From the NCBI GenBank assembly GCA_018657625.1, contig JABHWU010000142.1, positions 62,001-126,000 on the forward strand: 64,000 nucleotides of DNA, written 5' to 3'. The position numbers and the translations under genes are program-made. The notes under the pieces were generated by a model. That model saw nothing but the letters and a program-made list of their open reading frames with translations, did no database searches and had not been told where the DNA came from. This document shows positions 55,358-64,000 of this stretch, piece by piece; within the stretch, counting starts at the first letter, position 1; every line of letters starts with the position of its first letter. This DNA comes from Deltaproteobacteria bacterium (GTDB lineage: Bacteria; SAR324; XYD2-FULL-50-16).

Positions 55358-56101
55358 ATGAAAATAAATCTCCCGATTGCCCTATTTATTAGTTTTTCTT
55401 TATTAGTATGTCCGACAATCCGGGCGAACGATTTTCAACGGCAGTATGACTATTCCTTAAAACTGTATCGGGATAAAGATTATTATCGTTCCAATTCAGA
55501 AATTTTAAAACTTGAATTTCAATATCCTAGGCAAACACGCTTATCTGATATTAAAATTTATAACTTGAGGAACCTGTTATACCTCAAACATTATATTGAA
55601 TTGGAGAATCAGGCTTTTTCAATCTTACAAACACCAGATAACTATTCTCCAATAACTATTCAGGAGATACTAAAGATTCTCACCCTCAGCTACTTAAAGC
55701 AGAACAAAGCCAAGGATGCATTTCAGGTTTGGTCAAACTCTTTTCAGGGTGACAGTGTCAAGAATTTCCCGCAGGAAGAAAACATTGAAGGATTAATTGA
55801 TCCACAAAAAGCAGGATGGTATTCAACCATCTTACCTGGTTCCGGTTTTCTACTCAGTGAAAACTATGGAAAAGCAGGCACTTCTTTTTTACTAAATGCC
55901 CTGTTTATTGCCGGTTGTATCAACTACTATCATCAAAAAAAGTGGGGAATTACAGCCTTACTACTTTTTTTTGAAATCGGATGGTATCAGGGGGGTATCA
56001 AGGCTTCTATCGAATATGCTGATATTTATAATCAGAATATTATAAAAATATACCAAAATCAATGGATCGACCAATATATCAATAAAACGGTCCAACCTTG
56101 A
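55358..56101 (+). CDS. Exported TPR-like protein with hydrophobic C-terminus
   Basis: This 247-residue product has a signal peptide (to about residue 24), a helical TPR-like region (D-Y-S-L-K-L-Y-R-D-K-D-Y-Y and following, to about residue 150) and a hydrophobic end. The end has the pattern I-L-P-G-S-G-F-L-L, A-G-T-S-F-L-L-N-A-L-F-I-A-G and F-F-E-I-G-W-Y-Q-G-G. This P-G-x-G-x-x-Y/L and F-x-x-E-x-G-W-Y-x-G combination occurs in proteins of unknown function in diderm bacteria, from memory. It stands alone. Confidence 0.7.
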   Translation: MKINLPIALFISFSLLVCPTIRANDFQRQYDYSLKLYRDKDYYRSNSEILKLEFQYPRQTRLSDIKIYNLRNLLYLKHYIELENQAFSILQTPDNYSPITIQEILKILTLSYLKQNKAKDAFQVWSNSFQGDSVKNFPQEENIEGLIDPQKAGWYSTILPGSGFLLSENYGKAGTSFLLNALFIAGCINYYHQKKWGITALLLFFEIGWYQGGIKASIEYADIYNQNIIKIYQNQWIDQYINKTVQP

Positions 56102-56200
56102 AGCAAATCATCAACAGGCGCCAGCTATTATAGCAATAGTCGTTGATTTAGTTCTGTTAATAAACTTGAATTTTTTACCTTTAAAATCAAAGTGTTATAA

Positions 56201-56310
56201 ATTGTCATCTCGACGAAAAATAAGGAGAGATCCTTTTTTATCTCAATTGATAAGATTTCTCCTCACTGAATTTGCGAAACCTGCAGCAAAGAACTCATCG
56301 AAATGACAAC
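56201..56310. repeat. Palindromic dispersed repeat (TTGTCATCTCGACGA ... TCATCGAAATGACAA)
   Basis: The outer arms are imperfectly complementary over about 15 bp. An inner pair AAGGAGAGATC / GATTTCTCCT is nested within. CACTGAATTTGCGAAACCTG (56265 onward) matches cores near 994 and 31475. 34384-34400 (GTCATCTCGATGAGTC) is a further partial copy. Confidence 0.6.
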
Positions 56311-56336
56311 TACAATATCGGTCGCGATAAATTAAA

Positions 56337-57425
56337 TCAGGATAAAATACCTGATAATTCCTGAATTAAAGATTCCATTTGGTCAGGAGTCCCTACTGAT
56401 ATCCTAATATAGTTCCGAAGTAAATCCACATCAAAATATCGAATTAAGATCCCTTTTAATTCAAGATCCAATTTAATTTTTTGGGCAGGAATCCCGTCCA
56501 CTTTACACAATATAAAATTAGATTTTGAGGGATAAACAGTAAGCTCCTTAAATTTCTGTAAAGAAGCAATGGTCTGATCCCGGGTTTCTATGATCTGATT
56601 CACCTGTTTTTCAAAATAGCTAAAATGTTTGATACAGGTTTTTAAAGCAATTTCAGCGGCTACATTGACACTAAAAGGGGGTTTAATCTTTAGGAGCATT
56701 TTGGAAATTTTTGATGAGGTCACAGCATAACCAACTCTTAATCCTGCCAAAGCAAAACATTTTGAAAAAGTTCTTAAAACAACTAAATTATCATTTTGTT
56801 TTAACTGATTAACATAAGAAACACCTGAAAATTCAAAATAGGCTTCGTCAACTATCACAACAACATTTTGTTTAAGGAAATGGTCTAATATAGACTCATC
56901 TAACATATTTCCAGATGGATTATTCGGGGAACACAGCATCACCATTTTTACCTGGTCCAGATTTTGTTTTTGGGCCTGATCCGAATCGATGGAAAAATCT
57001 TCATTTCTGTTTAGTTTGATATAGCGTCCCCGATTCAATGTAATGACGTGTTCATAATAAGTAAAGGTCGGTACAAATCCCAATACACAGTCATCCGGGT
57101 TAATAAACAGACGACACAACAAATCGATCAGCTCATCTGCGCCCGTTCCCAACACAATATTTTCTGATTCCAAGCCGACATACTTTGCGATAGATTCCCT
57201 TAATTGGATCTGGGCCGGGTCCGGATAGATATGGTAATATTTTCCTTTGGCCAATGCATCTAAAACAATCTGAGGTGTTCCATAGGGATTTTCATTGGCG
57301 TCCAGTTTTATAATATCAACTTCATTCAAATTTAATCGTTTCGCCACCTGGTCGGGAGGCTCTATAGGTGAATAAGGTTTCATTTTCTCAGCAAAACTAC
57401 AAAATAATTCTTCTATCTTTTTCAT
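56337..57425 (-). CDS. hisC: Histidinol-phosphate aminotransferase
   Basis: This fold-type I PLP enzyme of about 362 residues, from ATG 57425, has AAGGA five bases upstream (the frame is open to 57461). Motifs are L-D-A-N-E-N-P-Y-G, the phosphate-binding G-T-G-A-D-E-L-I-D, S-P-N-N-P-S-G-N, V-V-D-E-A-Y-F-E-F and the PLP-lysine motif T-F-S-K-C-F-A-L-A-G-L-R-V-G-Y. It transaminates imidazole-acetol phosphate with glutamate in histidine synthesis. No other his gene is here, and related enzymes also serve tyrosine or phenylalanine synthesis. Confidence 0.88.
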   Translation of the reverse strand: MKKIEELFCSFAEKMKPYSPIEPPDQVAKRLNLNEVDIIKLDANENPYGTPQIVLDALAKGKYYHIYPDPAQIQLRESIAKYVGLESENIVLGTGADELIDLLCRLFINPDDCVLGFVPTFTYYEHVITLNRGRYIKLNRNEDFSIDSDQAQKQNLDQVKMVMLCSPNNPSGNMLDESILDHFLKQNVVVIVDEAYFEFSGVSYVNQLKQNDNLVVLRTFSKCFALAGLRVGYAVTSSKISKMLLKIKPPFSVNVAAEIALKTCIKHFSYFEKQVNQIIETRDQTIASLQKFKELTVYPSKSNFILCKVDGIPAQKIKLDLELKGILIRYFDVDLLRNYIRISVGTPDQMESLIQELSGILS

Positions 57426-57754
57426 CTTTTCCTTCTGGTATTGAAAAGCATCATCGATCATTCAAACTTCGTTCGATCTGTATTGAACCACACTTATTAA
57501 TTTAATTATACCAAGAATACTTAGGCATACGATTGTGATAATTGAGATTTATTTTTAAAAATATTAATAAAAAAATGGTCTTTTTTGTTTTTTTTTGATA
57601 TTTAATTATAAAAATATAGCATCACGCCGTATTGTGTCTGAGTTAAAATACATAACAGCTCAGAACATGACAATATGTTTTCTTTTTCACAGTTGTTTTA
57701 CTTTTAAATAAAGTGAAACAAACTTTTAGGCAAATTATAAATGAAGGATTGATT

Positions 57755-58060
57755 GTGAGCGAAAGAATTTATGTCGGCAATTTGCCTTTTAAAACTACGG
57801 ATGATGAGCTGAAGCAAATTTTCGATCCTTTCGGAAATGTTGAGGAAGCAAATGTGATCCGTTATAAACAGTCCGGTCGTTCTAAAGGTTATGCTTTCGT
57901 AATGATGGGAAAGGATGATGCTTTAAAAGCAGTTGAAGAACTCAACGAAAGCGAATATCAAAAAAGAATACTAAAAGTCCGAATAGCAAAACCCCGAAAT
58001 AATTTTCCAAAACGGAAAGAAAACGTTCAGCCACAATCCATTAGAATCGGCATTGACTAA
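57755..58060 (+). CDS. RRM-type RNA-binding protein
   Basis: The start is GTG 57755 behind AGGA; an upstream frame to 57713 is open but lacks RRM character. The 101-residue product is a single RNA-recognition motif with RNP2 I-Y-V-G-N-L-P and RNP1 S-K-G-Y-A-F-V, followed by a basic tail (A-K-P-R-N-N-F-P-K-R-K). Small RRM proteins like this in bacteria bind RNA and are often cold-inducible. The long AT-rich leader upstream would fit such control. Confidence 0.9.
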   Translation: MSERIYVGNLPFKTTDDELKQIFDPFGNVEEANVIRYKQSGRSKGYAFVMMGKDDALKAVEELNESEYQKRILKVRIAKPRNNFPKRKENVQPQSIRIGID

Positions 58061-58109
58061 ACATATGAACCAGTAAAAACTTCGATAGTTCATGCGCTTC
58101 TTATCCGGA

Positions 58110-61100
58110 CTACTCTTTTAATTTTTGGAATAGCACTTCAACCGGATGAGACGGTCTGAAATTCCCAAACCGTTTAACCTGACATCTACAGGAATAGCCT
58201 GTTGTCATAATACTGGCTGGCTTTGTTTGTAATTCAGATATTTTTCTTCCCCAACTCAATTCATAAATTTTACGACTTTCACTGACATTTTCTTTTTCAT
58301 GACCATAGGTGCCCCCCATACCACAACAGCCCACCTGTACAATTTCAATCGGAATATTAAATTGATTAAAAATTTTCTCCCAATTAGATTGTGAATTAAA
58401 AACAGCCGTTTTTTCCGTACAATGCCCAAATAAAAATACTTTTTCGGCATCAGCTTTTTTGCTTATTAAATCTGGAGTTGTTTTTTGAATATCTTCTAAG
58501 TGATCACATAACCAATCCTGTATTAGGTTAATTCGATAATCACTCTTCTTTATTCCCAGAGTTTGCAGATACTCGTCCCGATAAGTTAAGGTAATGGCCG
58601 GATCAATCCCTATCATCGGAATACCCGAAGCCGCCAATTGATTTAAATGAATATGATTGCGTTTTACCGTTTTTTCGAACCGTTTTAAAAATCCCTGGAT
58701 ATGAAAAGGTTTCCCGTTCAGAAAAAAGGGATGAACAATCACATTAAACCCTAATAAGCGCAAAAGATCTATACAGGTTACCAGAACCGATACATCATAA
58801 AAAGAGGTGAAAGCATCCTGCAAAATGACAACAGATTTCTTAAGTACAGATGAATCAATTGATTCTATAGGGTTTGAAAAGGTTAATGATTTAATATCAG
58901 TTTTTTGGGTGTCGTTTAACTCACCTAATTCAGGAAGATCAACCATGCCAACAGAATATTTTACAAGTATATGTGTTAGCTTTCTTCTCAGGAAAAAATT
59001 GAAAAAATGTGGAAAACAGGATTGATATTTCGCCATTGTTTCAATATTCCCCACCAGATGATCTCTCAGGGGTCTTAGATACCGGGTATGATATAGTTCC
59101 ATAAACCGGGATTTTATCTCAGAGATATCAACCTTTACCGGACATTGAACGGCACAAGCTTTACAGGACAAGCACCCTTTCATAGCTTTATAGACTTCAT
59201 GGCTATAATCATATATTCCAATTTTTTTGAACAAGGTATTAATGGGTTTACACAAGGCAGATAAGTAAGTTTTCATTGAATGATCAGGACTGTATTCACT
59301 GATACTCAGCCGTCTGATCCATTCCCTTAACAAACCAGCACGACCCTTAGGAGAGTGAACCCGGTCCCGCGTTGATTTTGATGAAGGGCACATAACATCG
59401 TCTACCTGATAATTAAAACAGGCACCATTACCATTACAGGTAATACTGGTTTCGAATTTCTTTTGCCATTCCTGATCAATCCTCCGATCCAATTGGCCAC
59501 GTGTTTGGGAACGTATAGAGCTAATGCGATCATTGGATTGTATAGGAGTAGCAATTTTCCCGGGATTTAATTGGTTATGTGGATCAAATAATCCTTTAAT
59601 TTTTCGAAGATCCAGATAGAGTTCTTCACCAAAAAACAGCGCCGAATATTCACTTCTTAAACCTTTTCCATGTTCCCCCCAGATCACGCCTCCGTATTTT
59701 TTCACTAAATGGGCAATCTGATCTGATATTTCAAAGAGCAGGGATTCATCTTTGGGATCTTGCATATCCAAAGCCGGTCTGACATGAAGACATCCCACAT
59801 CGACATGCCCAAACATACCATAACTTAATCCATGTTTTTCCAAGATTGCTCTGAACTCTTTAATATAAGCTGACAAATTGTGTGGTGGTACAGCAGTATC
59901 TTCAACAAAAGGAATCGGCCTGCGGCACCCTTTAGTATTCCCTAATAACCCGACACCTTTTTTACGAAACGACCAGAGCGCATCGATATCTTTTTGTGAT
60001 TCAGGCTTGAAATAACCAATTGCCTTTGAGCCGCTATCATCTTGTTGCAGAAACAGCTCTAAATCATCAATTTGCTGATTCAACGCATTTAAGTCATTGG
60101 CTGAAAACTCAATTAAATTGATGGCGGTAGTTTTTTGATCACCAACATCCCCAATCATGTGTTTGACAAGAAAATAGATTTCATCCTCTTTGGCCAATTC
60201 CAATATTTTATCATCGATGGTTTCAATGGCAGAGGGATTCTTCCCAATCAGGATTTCGGCGTCCTGGAGCGCCTGTTCAAACTTTTGGTATTTGGCAACA
60301 AATACCTTTTTATGTTTCGGTATAGGTGATATTTTAAGTTTAGCCTCAGAAACAAACCCTAAAGTTCCTTCAGAACCCGCTAACATGTAATTGAGGTTGA
60401 ACGCATTGTTCTTTCCATCAACGATTTTTTCCAGGTTGTAACCGGTAATAAATCGTTTCATTTTTGGCATTTTAACTTTAATCAGCTCTTTTTTTTCTGT
60501 AACGATTTGATCAACCAGGCTAACTATTTCACCAACAATATTTTTCTTTTGCTTATAATCCTGTAGTTTATCTAAGGCTATCGGTTTGGAGTTGTATACT
60601 GTACCATCCAAAAGCACCGATTCAAGTTCTAAAATATGTTGACTGGTCTTTCCATAAATTCTGGAGCCCTTTCCGGAAGCGTCGGTGCTAATCATTCCGC
60701 CTAATGTCGCCCGATTACTGGTTGAAACCGTTGGCGGGAAAAATACACCGTGAGGTAATAAAAAATCATTTAGCTGATCAAGAATAACTCCCGGTTGCAC
60801 TCTTACCCAACCAGCTTCAAGATTTAATTCTAAAATTTCAGTTAAATACCGGGATAAATCGACAATAATTCCGTCACATAAAGACTGCCCATTGGTGCCG
60901 GTACCACCACCACGAGGTGCGACTTTAATGGATTGAAAATCAGGAAGTTTTAAAAGTGATACCAGTATTAACAAGTCATCTTTATTTTTAGGCGCTATCA
61001 CGGCCTGGGGCATAATTTGATAGACACTGTTATCTGTTGCGGTAACCAATCTTGTTCCCAGGTCAGATTTTATGTCACCACTAAAATCTGAAAAATGCAG

Positions 61101-61163
61101 TTTTGAAATAAATTGATCGTATAATGGAATCGAAGGTTGGTGATTTGGTAAACTGGGAATCAT
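58110..61163 (-). CDS. ydiJ: FAD-linked oxidase with Fe-S/CCG domains (YdiJ type, D-2-hydroxyglutarate dehydrogenase)
   Basis: This 1017-residue protein has the YdiJ layout: FAD-binding domain at about residues 45-270 (A-P-R-G-G-G-T-G-T-N-G-Q and G-A-T-L-G-G-M-I-S-T type motifs), FAD-oxidase C-domain to about 540, and Fe-S region with C-N-G-N-G-A-C-F and C-L-S-C-K-A-C-A-V-Q-C-P-V. A C-terminal CCG-type domain has F-G-H-C-T-E-K and V-G-C-C-G-M-G-G-T-Y-G-H. E. coli YdiJ, of nearly equal length, oxidises D-2-hydroxyglutarate. By homology this enzyme does the same or acts on a similar 2-hydroxyacid. It stands alone. Confidence 0.87.
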   Translation of the reverse strand: MIPSLPNHQPSIPLYDQFISKLHFSDFSGDIKSDLGTRLVTATDNSVYQIMPQAVIAPKNKDDLLILVSLLKLPDFQSIKVAPRGGGTGTNGQSLCDGIIVDLSRYLTEILELNLEAGWVRVQPGVILDQLNDFLLPHGVFFPPTVSTSNRATLGGMISTDASGKGSRIYGKTSQHILELESVLLDGTVYNSKPIALDKLQDYKQKKNIVGEIVSLVDQIVTEKKELIKVKMPKMKRFITGYNLEKIVDGKNNAFNLNYMLAGSEGTLGFVSEAKLKISPIPKHKKVFVAKYQKFEQALQDAEILIGKNPSAIETIDDKILELAKEDEIYFLVKHMIGDVGDQKTTAINLIEFSANDLNALNQQIDDLELFLQQDDSGSKAIGYFKPESQKDIDALWSFRKKGVGLLGNTKGCRRPIPFVEDTAVPPHNLSAYIKEFRAILEKHGLSYGMFGHVDVGCLHVRPALDMQDPKDESLLFEISDQIAHLVKKYGGVIWGEHGKGLRSEYSALFFGEELYLDLRKIKGLFDPHNQLNPGKIATPIQSNDRISSIRSQTRGQLDRRIDQEWQKKFETSITCNGNGACFNYQVDDVMCPSSKSTRDRVHSPKGRAGLLREWIRRLSISEYSPDHSMKTYLSALCKPINTLFKKIGIYDYSHEVYKAMKGCLSCKACAVQCPVKVDISEIKSRFMELYHTRYLRPLRDHLVGNIETMAKYQSCFPHFFNFFLRRKLTHILVKYSVGMVDLPELGELNDTQKTDIKSLTFSNPIESIDSSVLKKSVVILQDAFTSFYDVSVLVTCIDLLRLLGFNVIVHPFFLNGKPFHIQGFLKRFEKTVKRNHIHLNQLAASGIPMIGIDPAITLTYRDEYLQTLGIKKSDYRINLIQDWLCDHLEDIQKTTPDLISKKADAEKVFLFGHCTEKTAVFNSQSNWEKIFNQFNIPIEIVQVGCCGMGGTYGHEKENVSESRKIYELSWGRKISELQTKPASIMTTGYSCRCQVKRFGNFRPSHPVEVLFQKLKE

Positions 61164-61175
61164 GAGCTCAGTAAA

Positions 61176-61220
61176 ATTAGAGTAATATTGTTTTTTTTAA
61201 AAACAGTATTTCACTCTAAT
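61176..61220 (-). terminator. Hairpin terminator after the outer-membrane-like gene
   Basis: ATTAGAGT / ACTCTAAT arms plus an inner AATATTGTTTTT / AAAAACAGTATT pairing give a stem of about 20 bp between the 61243 stop and the ydiJ start. On the minus strand T-rich DNA follows. Confidence 0.5.
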
Positions 61221-61242
61221 CTCGTTAAACAGTCAATTGGTC

Positions 61243-62121
61243 TTAGAAATAGTAATGAATTTGGAATGAGGGAAAGTTACTGGTAGACATATCTGTGACT
61301 TCATAATCCCCAATTTTTTTCATACCGATTCCAATTTCCCCGGCAAATCCAAAATTGGGTAAAGCATTAAAAAATATTTCAGCACCTACCATTGCTCTCA
61401 GACTGATTCCAATGCCAGAAACGTCATTAGCGGTGTCATTAATTTCCAGATAACCAAAAGATCCACCATAATACAATAAAGTGTTCTGGAAATGTTTAAA
61501 GATAAATCCCATTTTATATTCCAGTGAGGCTATCTGCAATTTTTCCCCATTATAGCGGGCATCCCCATAAGCTCCCAGAAAATTTCCAAAAGAATCATTG
61601 GACATAAAAAACTTATAACTCAGTTGATCAGCATTATAGTGATACGGGCCATTACTGGAATTCAGGGTAGATTTATTTTGGACATAACCGATTCCTTCTC
61701 TTCCTTCAAGGAACATTGATGATTTTTTGGAGGTTATCAACTGGATATGCCTGGTTGGAATTTGCAATACGCCATCTCCCACTAAAGATTCAATGGTTAA
61801 AAAATCGCTGGTAAACTGAGTAATATTCGCTTCAATAACCTCACCAGTGCGCAAATAGATTATCCATTCCGGTTGAGTTCCCTCTACCCCACCTTCTCCT
61901 TTAACCAGTAATTGGAACATTTTTATCTCAGTTCTTGGTACTATTTCAGGTGGTCCTCCATTTAAGGGTTGAATGGTAATTGTTTCTTCACCTTCTGTTA
62001 TTAACTCTGCTGTCTGCACTTTACCATCATTAAAATTGATATATATAATTTCGGCAAAAAGTGAATGACCGTATATGGCCATAATAAGAATTACGGCAAT
62101 AAAAGGTTTTATAAAAAGCAT
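61243..62121 (-). CDS. Exported protein, probable outer-membrane beta-barrel
   Basis: This 292-residue product has a signal peptide (to about residue 24). A beta-rich N-terminal half has two short repeats (V-Q-T-A-E-L-I-T and V-I-E-A-N-I-T-Q-F, each with a G-E/D-G turn). The C-terminal half has alternating aromatic strands, ending F-P-S-F-Q-I-H-Y-Y-F. A final Phe is the signature of BAM-inserted barrels. I do not recognise a named family. Confidence 0.7.
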   Translation of the reverse strand: MLFIKPFIAVILIMAIYGHSLFAEIIYINFNDGKVQTAELITEGEETITIQPLNGGPPEIVPRTEIKMFQLLVKGEGGVEGTQPEWIIYLRTGEVIEANITQFTSDFLTIESLVGDGVLQIPTRHIQLITSKKSSMFLEGREGIGYVQNKSTLNSSNGPYHYNADQLSYKFFMSNDSFGNFLGAYGDARYNGEKLQIASLEYKMGFIFKHFQNTLLYYGGSFGYLEINDTANDVSGIGISLRAMVGAEIFFNALPNFGFAGEIGIGMKKIGDYEVTDMSTSNFPSFQIHYYF

Positions 62122-62337
62122 TACTTTTCCTGTAATAATAAGTGATTTAATCGTTTTATGAATTTGTTATTTTTAGGTCTACTGATTAAAATGCAAATAA
62201 AGCACCATGCTGGTTTCTATGTGATTATTTTATGCTCAGCTATGGAATCAGACCTTTATTTATTGATTGACGATTCACACCTCATGTTTCATTTATTGAT
62301 TAAACACTTTAAAATAAATGATAAAAATACATTGACT

Positions 62338-63036
62338 ATGGAATCATTACATCAAAAACTGGATTTATTTGTTATCGCCTTAGACGGCCCAGCAGGTTCA
62401 GGGAAAAGCACCATTGCCAGACAATTGTCTCAAATGCTTAAAATTGAATACATCGATTCCGGAGCTATATACAGGACCTTTACCCTATTTGGGATCAAAA
62501 CGTTCAATGGTCAATGTCAGGGAAATGAACAAAAAATAGCTAAACATTTCAAATTTCATTCTGATGTACTTAAAATCGAATATAAAGATCATACCCAAAA
62601 AATGATATTAATGGGTGATGATGTTTCAGCAAAAATACGAACTCCGGAAGTTACGCTTCAGATAAAACACATTGCCAATAATATTGAATGCAGAGAACTG
62701 GTAAATCAAACCATTAGGGAGACAGCACGGAAATATTCAGTAGTCATTGATGGCAGAGATATCGGTACCATCGTCTTCCCGGATACTCCTTTTAAGTTTT
62801 ACTTGGATGCAAAAACTGAAGTCAGAGCTACCAGAAGAGCACTTGAAATGAAAATTCCAACTGTAGGCGAACAATTTAATGGTTTATTAACAGATATTAA
62901 AAGACGAGATCAGGAAGACATAACACGTACGATTGGACCTCTGGCAATTGCCAAAGATGCAACAATAATTGACACTTCTGAATTAAGCATCGAGCAGGTA
63001 CTGTTGGAAATCAAGCAACATTTAAGTAAGCTTTAA
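62338..63036 (+). CDS. cmk: Cytidylate kinase
   Basis: From ATG 62338 the product is 232 residues; the frame is open to 62158 but the extra 60 residues are unlike Cmk. Motifs are I-A-L-D-G-P-A-G-S-G-K-S-T (P-loop), Y-I-D-S-G-A-I-Y-R, V-V-I-D-G-R-D-I-G-T-I-V-F-P and R-R-D-Q-E-D-I-T-R-T. It phosphorylates CMP and dCMP with ATP. No Shine-Dalgarno sequence is evident. It overlaps the convergent gene by 4 bp. Confidence 0.88.
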   Translation: MESLHQKLDLFVIALDGPAGSGKSTIARQLSQMLKIEYIDSGAIYRTFTLFGIKTFNGQCQGNEQKIAKHFKFHSDVLKIEYKDHTQKMILMGDDVSAKIRTPEVTLQIKHIANNIECRELVNQTIRETARKYSVVIDGRDIGTIVFPDTPFKFYLDAKTEVRATRRALEMKIPTVGEQFNGLLTDIKRRDQEDITRTIGPLAIAKDATIIDTSELSIEQVLLEIKQHLSKL

Positions 63037-63494
63037 TTCTGTATATGCAGTTTAAAAAAAGTTTCGGGATCGATAACAAATACATTTTTTCGTTTATATT
63101 TTATCACTTTTGAATAAGAAATTATATTGATATTATCGGGGTGCTTTTTAACACTCTCAATATCAACAATTCTTTTATCTCTTTCTTCAATGATGATCTG
63201 TGCGATTACCTGGTTACAGAAAAAACCGAAAATCGAATCTGAAGATCCGGCAATACTTTTAGTAAAGACGTTCCCATTAAAATCAAACGTAGCACTGGCC
63301 GGGTTTATAAATTGATTCAAGTTGACAAGAATTCCACACTGGGAATTGTCTTTTTTTTCAAAATTCCAAATTTTACTATTCTGTTTATCCTGGGAAAGCC
63401 AAATTTCATTCAATGGGTAATGTTCATCAAAAATTTCAGGAGAAAATCCAAAAAGATAATTTCCTTCTGAAATAACAATAATTGAATGTTTCAT
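63033..63494 (-). CDS. Hypothetical protein
   Basis: This 153-residue soluble protein is of mixed beta/alpha type (I-I-V-I-S-E-G-N-Y-L-F-G-F-S, then I-L-V-N-L-N-Q-F and V-I-K-Y-K-R-K-N-V-F-V-I-D-P). The start G-N-Y-L-F-G-F and end F-V-I-D-P-E-T-F-F faintly recall CheW-like domains, but I would not name it. It is convergent with cmk. Confidence 0.6.
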   Translation of the reverse strand: MKHSIIVISEGNYLFGFSPEIFDEHYPLNEIWLSQDKQNSKIWNFEKKDNSQCGILVNLNQFINPASATFDFNGNVFTKSIAGSSDSIFGFFCNQVIAQIIIEERDKRIVDIESVKKHPDNINIISYSKVIKYKRKNVFVIDPETFFKLHIQN

Positions 63495-63713
63495 AGTACT
63501 AATCCAAATCTAAAATTAAATTCAGGCAACCAGGCTTTAATTAATATCTCTAACTTTAAGATAAAAGTTCTTTATAGACAAAGTAGCAAGCAACCCATTA
63601 AAAATGGGTTGGGTGCATAAAGTTTTCAAGATAGATTGATCATTGTGAAGGGGCTGCAATTCAAAGTCAAACGCAATTGATATAAATTTAAATTCATTTT
63701 CAAGGTACTAAAA

Positions 63714-64000
63714 ATGCTCCAGGAAGAACAACTCCAATTATTAGATCAATTAAGATTTGGACAGTCCTTTTCCGAAAGAAAAGATGCACTTATCGGCTTG
63801 AAAGCACTTGAAGATAGTGGTTTAACAAAACCACTTGACATAAAAACACTTCTGAATGATGACGATTCAGTAACCAGAAATTATGCCATTGGTGCCGTGG
63901 GTCGGATGAAAATTGAGGAACTGAAGTCTAAATTAATTAATGATTTTGCTCAATCATTTGATCCGATCATCCTAATATCATATATTGAAGCATTTATCAG
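63714..64000 (+). CDS. Partial HEAT-repeat-like protein, running off the right edge
   Basis: An open frame of 95 codons begins at ATG 63714 and leaves the window. The sequence is helical with HEAT/armadillo-like units (L-N-D-D-D-S-V-T-R-N-Y-A-I-G-A-V-G-R-M). The family cannot be fixed without the rest. Confidence 0.6.
   Translation, partial: MLQEEQLQLLDQLRFGQSFSERKDALIGLKALEDSGLTKPLDIKTLLNDDDSVTRNYAIGAVGRMKIEELKSKLINDFAQSFDPIILISYIEAFI

Noticed and set aside
1-64000. CRISPR arrays, tRNA, rRNA or a prophage
   Set aside because: I found no regularly spaced identical repeats, no cloverleaf-like sequence with a CCA-proximal TTCGA arm, and no integrase, capsid or transposase gene. The repeats seen are palindromic, not array-like.

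Overview
This AT-rich window is densely packed with genes and comes from a Gram-negative bacterium. The evidence is Tat and Sec signal peptides, lipoproteins, a probable outer-membrane beta-barrel, multihaem c-type cytochromes and several sigma-54 enhancer-binding proteins (EBPs). The gene style resembles deltaproteobacteria or SAR324-like lineages with anaerobic respiration. No rRNA, tRNA or marker gene here fixes the taxonomy, so that remains a guess. LAYOUT: 0-10 kb holds housekeeping and hypothetical genes (DEAD-box helicase, MFS carrier, LTA-synthase-like sulfatase, DUF2459 lipoprotein, mtnP, fxsA), separated by intergenic stretches rich in short palindromic repeats. 10.4-15 kb holds a secreted protein with 35 leucine-rich repeats and an 8-oxoguanine-deaminase-like amidohydrolase. 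15.3-35 kb is a respiratory and signalling island. 35-44 kb holds a YkgJ-type protein, two tandem CBS proteins, a two-component pair and a ferric-iron/phosphonate-type ABC transporter. 44.9-48.9 kb holds a second, paralogous ABC transporter pointing the other way. 49-56 kb holds a MocR-like remnant, two membrane carriers, a PAS histidine kinase and a tandem response-regulator module. 56-64 kb holds hisC, an RRM protein, a giant FAD/Fe-S oxidase (YdiJ type), cmk and small hypotheticals. MAIN FINDING: at 16817-18163 (minus) two adjacent reading frames are one gene interrupted by an in-frame TGA at 17585-17587. Reading the TGA as selenocysteine gives a 448-residue exported protein with one c-type haem motif and three rhodanese domains. 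The TGA lies in the first active-site loop (C-G-G-P-T-U). A perfect 7-bp stem with a 5-nt loop starts 15 nt after the TGA, and a G is the second loop base, which is what a bacterial SECIS element requires. The gene has its own -24/-12 (sigma-54) promoter, an upstream array of half-sites two helical turns apart, and a strong shared terminator facing a convergent PAS-type EBP. HOW THE ISLAND MAY WORK (inference): a Tat-exported molybdopterin enzyme with a four-cluster ferredoxin subunit and a TorD-type chaperone receives electrons from a tetrahaem cytochrome and a 19-haem cytochrome fused to a membrane cytochrome b. A PhnD-like lipoprotein in the same operon as a membrane-anchored sigma-54 activator would sense a periplasmic oxyanion. 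The Sec-rhodanese would carry or process sulfur or selenium. A haem-containing CheA-like kinase and a cytochrome P460-like protein sit next door. The substrate cannot be told from sequence; sulfur oxyanions, polysulfide, arsenate or selenate are all possible. A NapC/NirT gene in the island is frameshifted and short.
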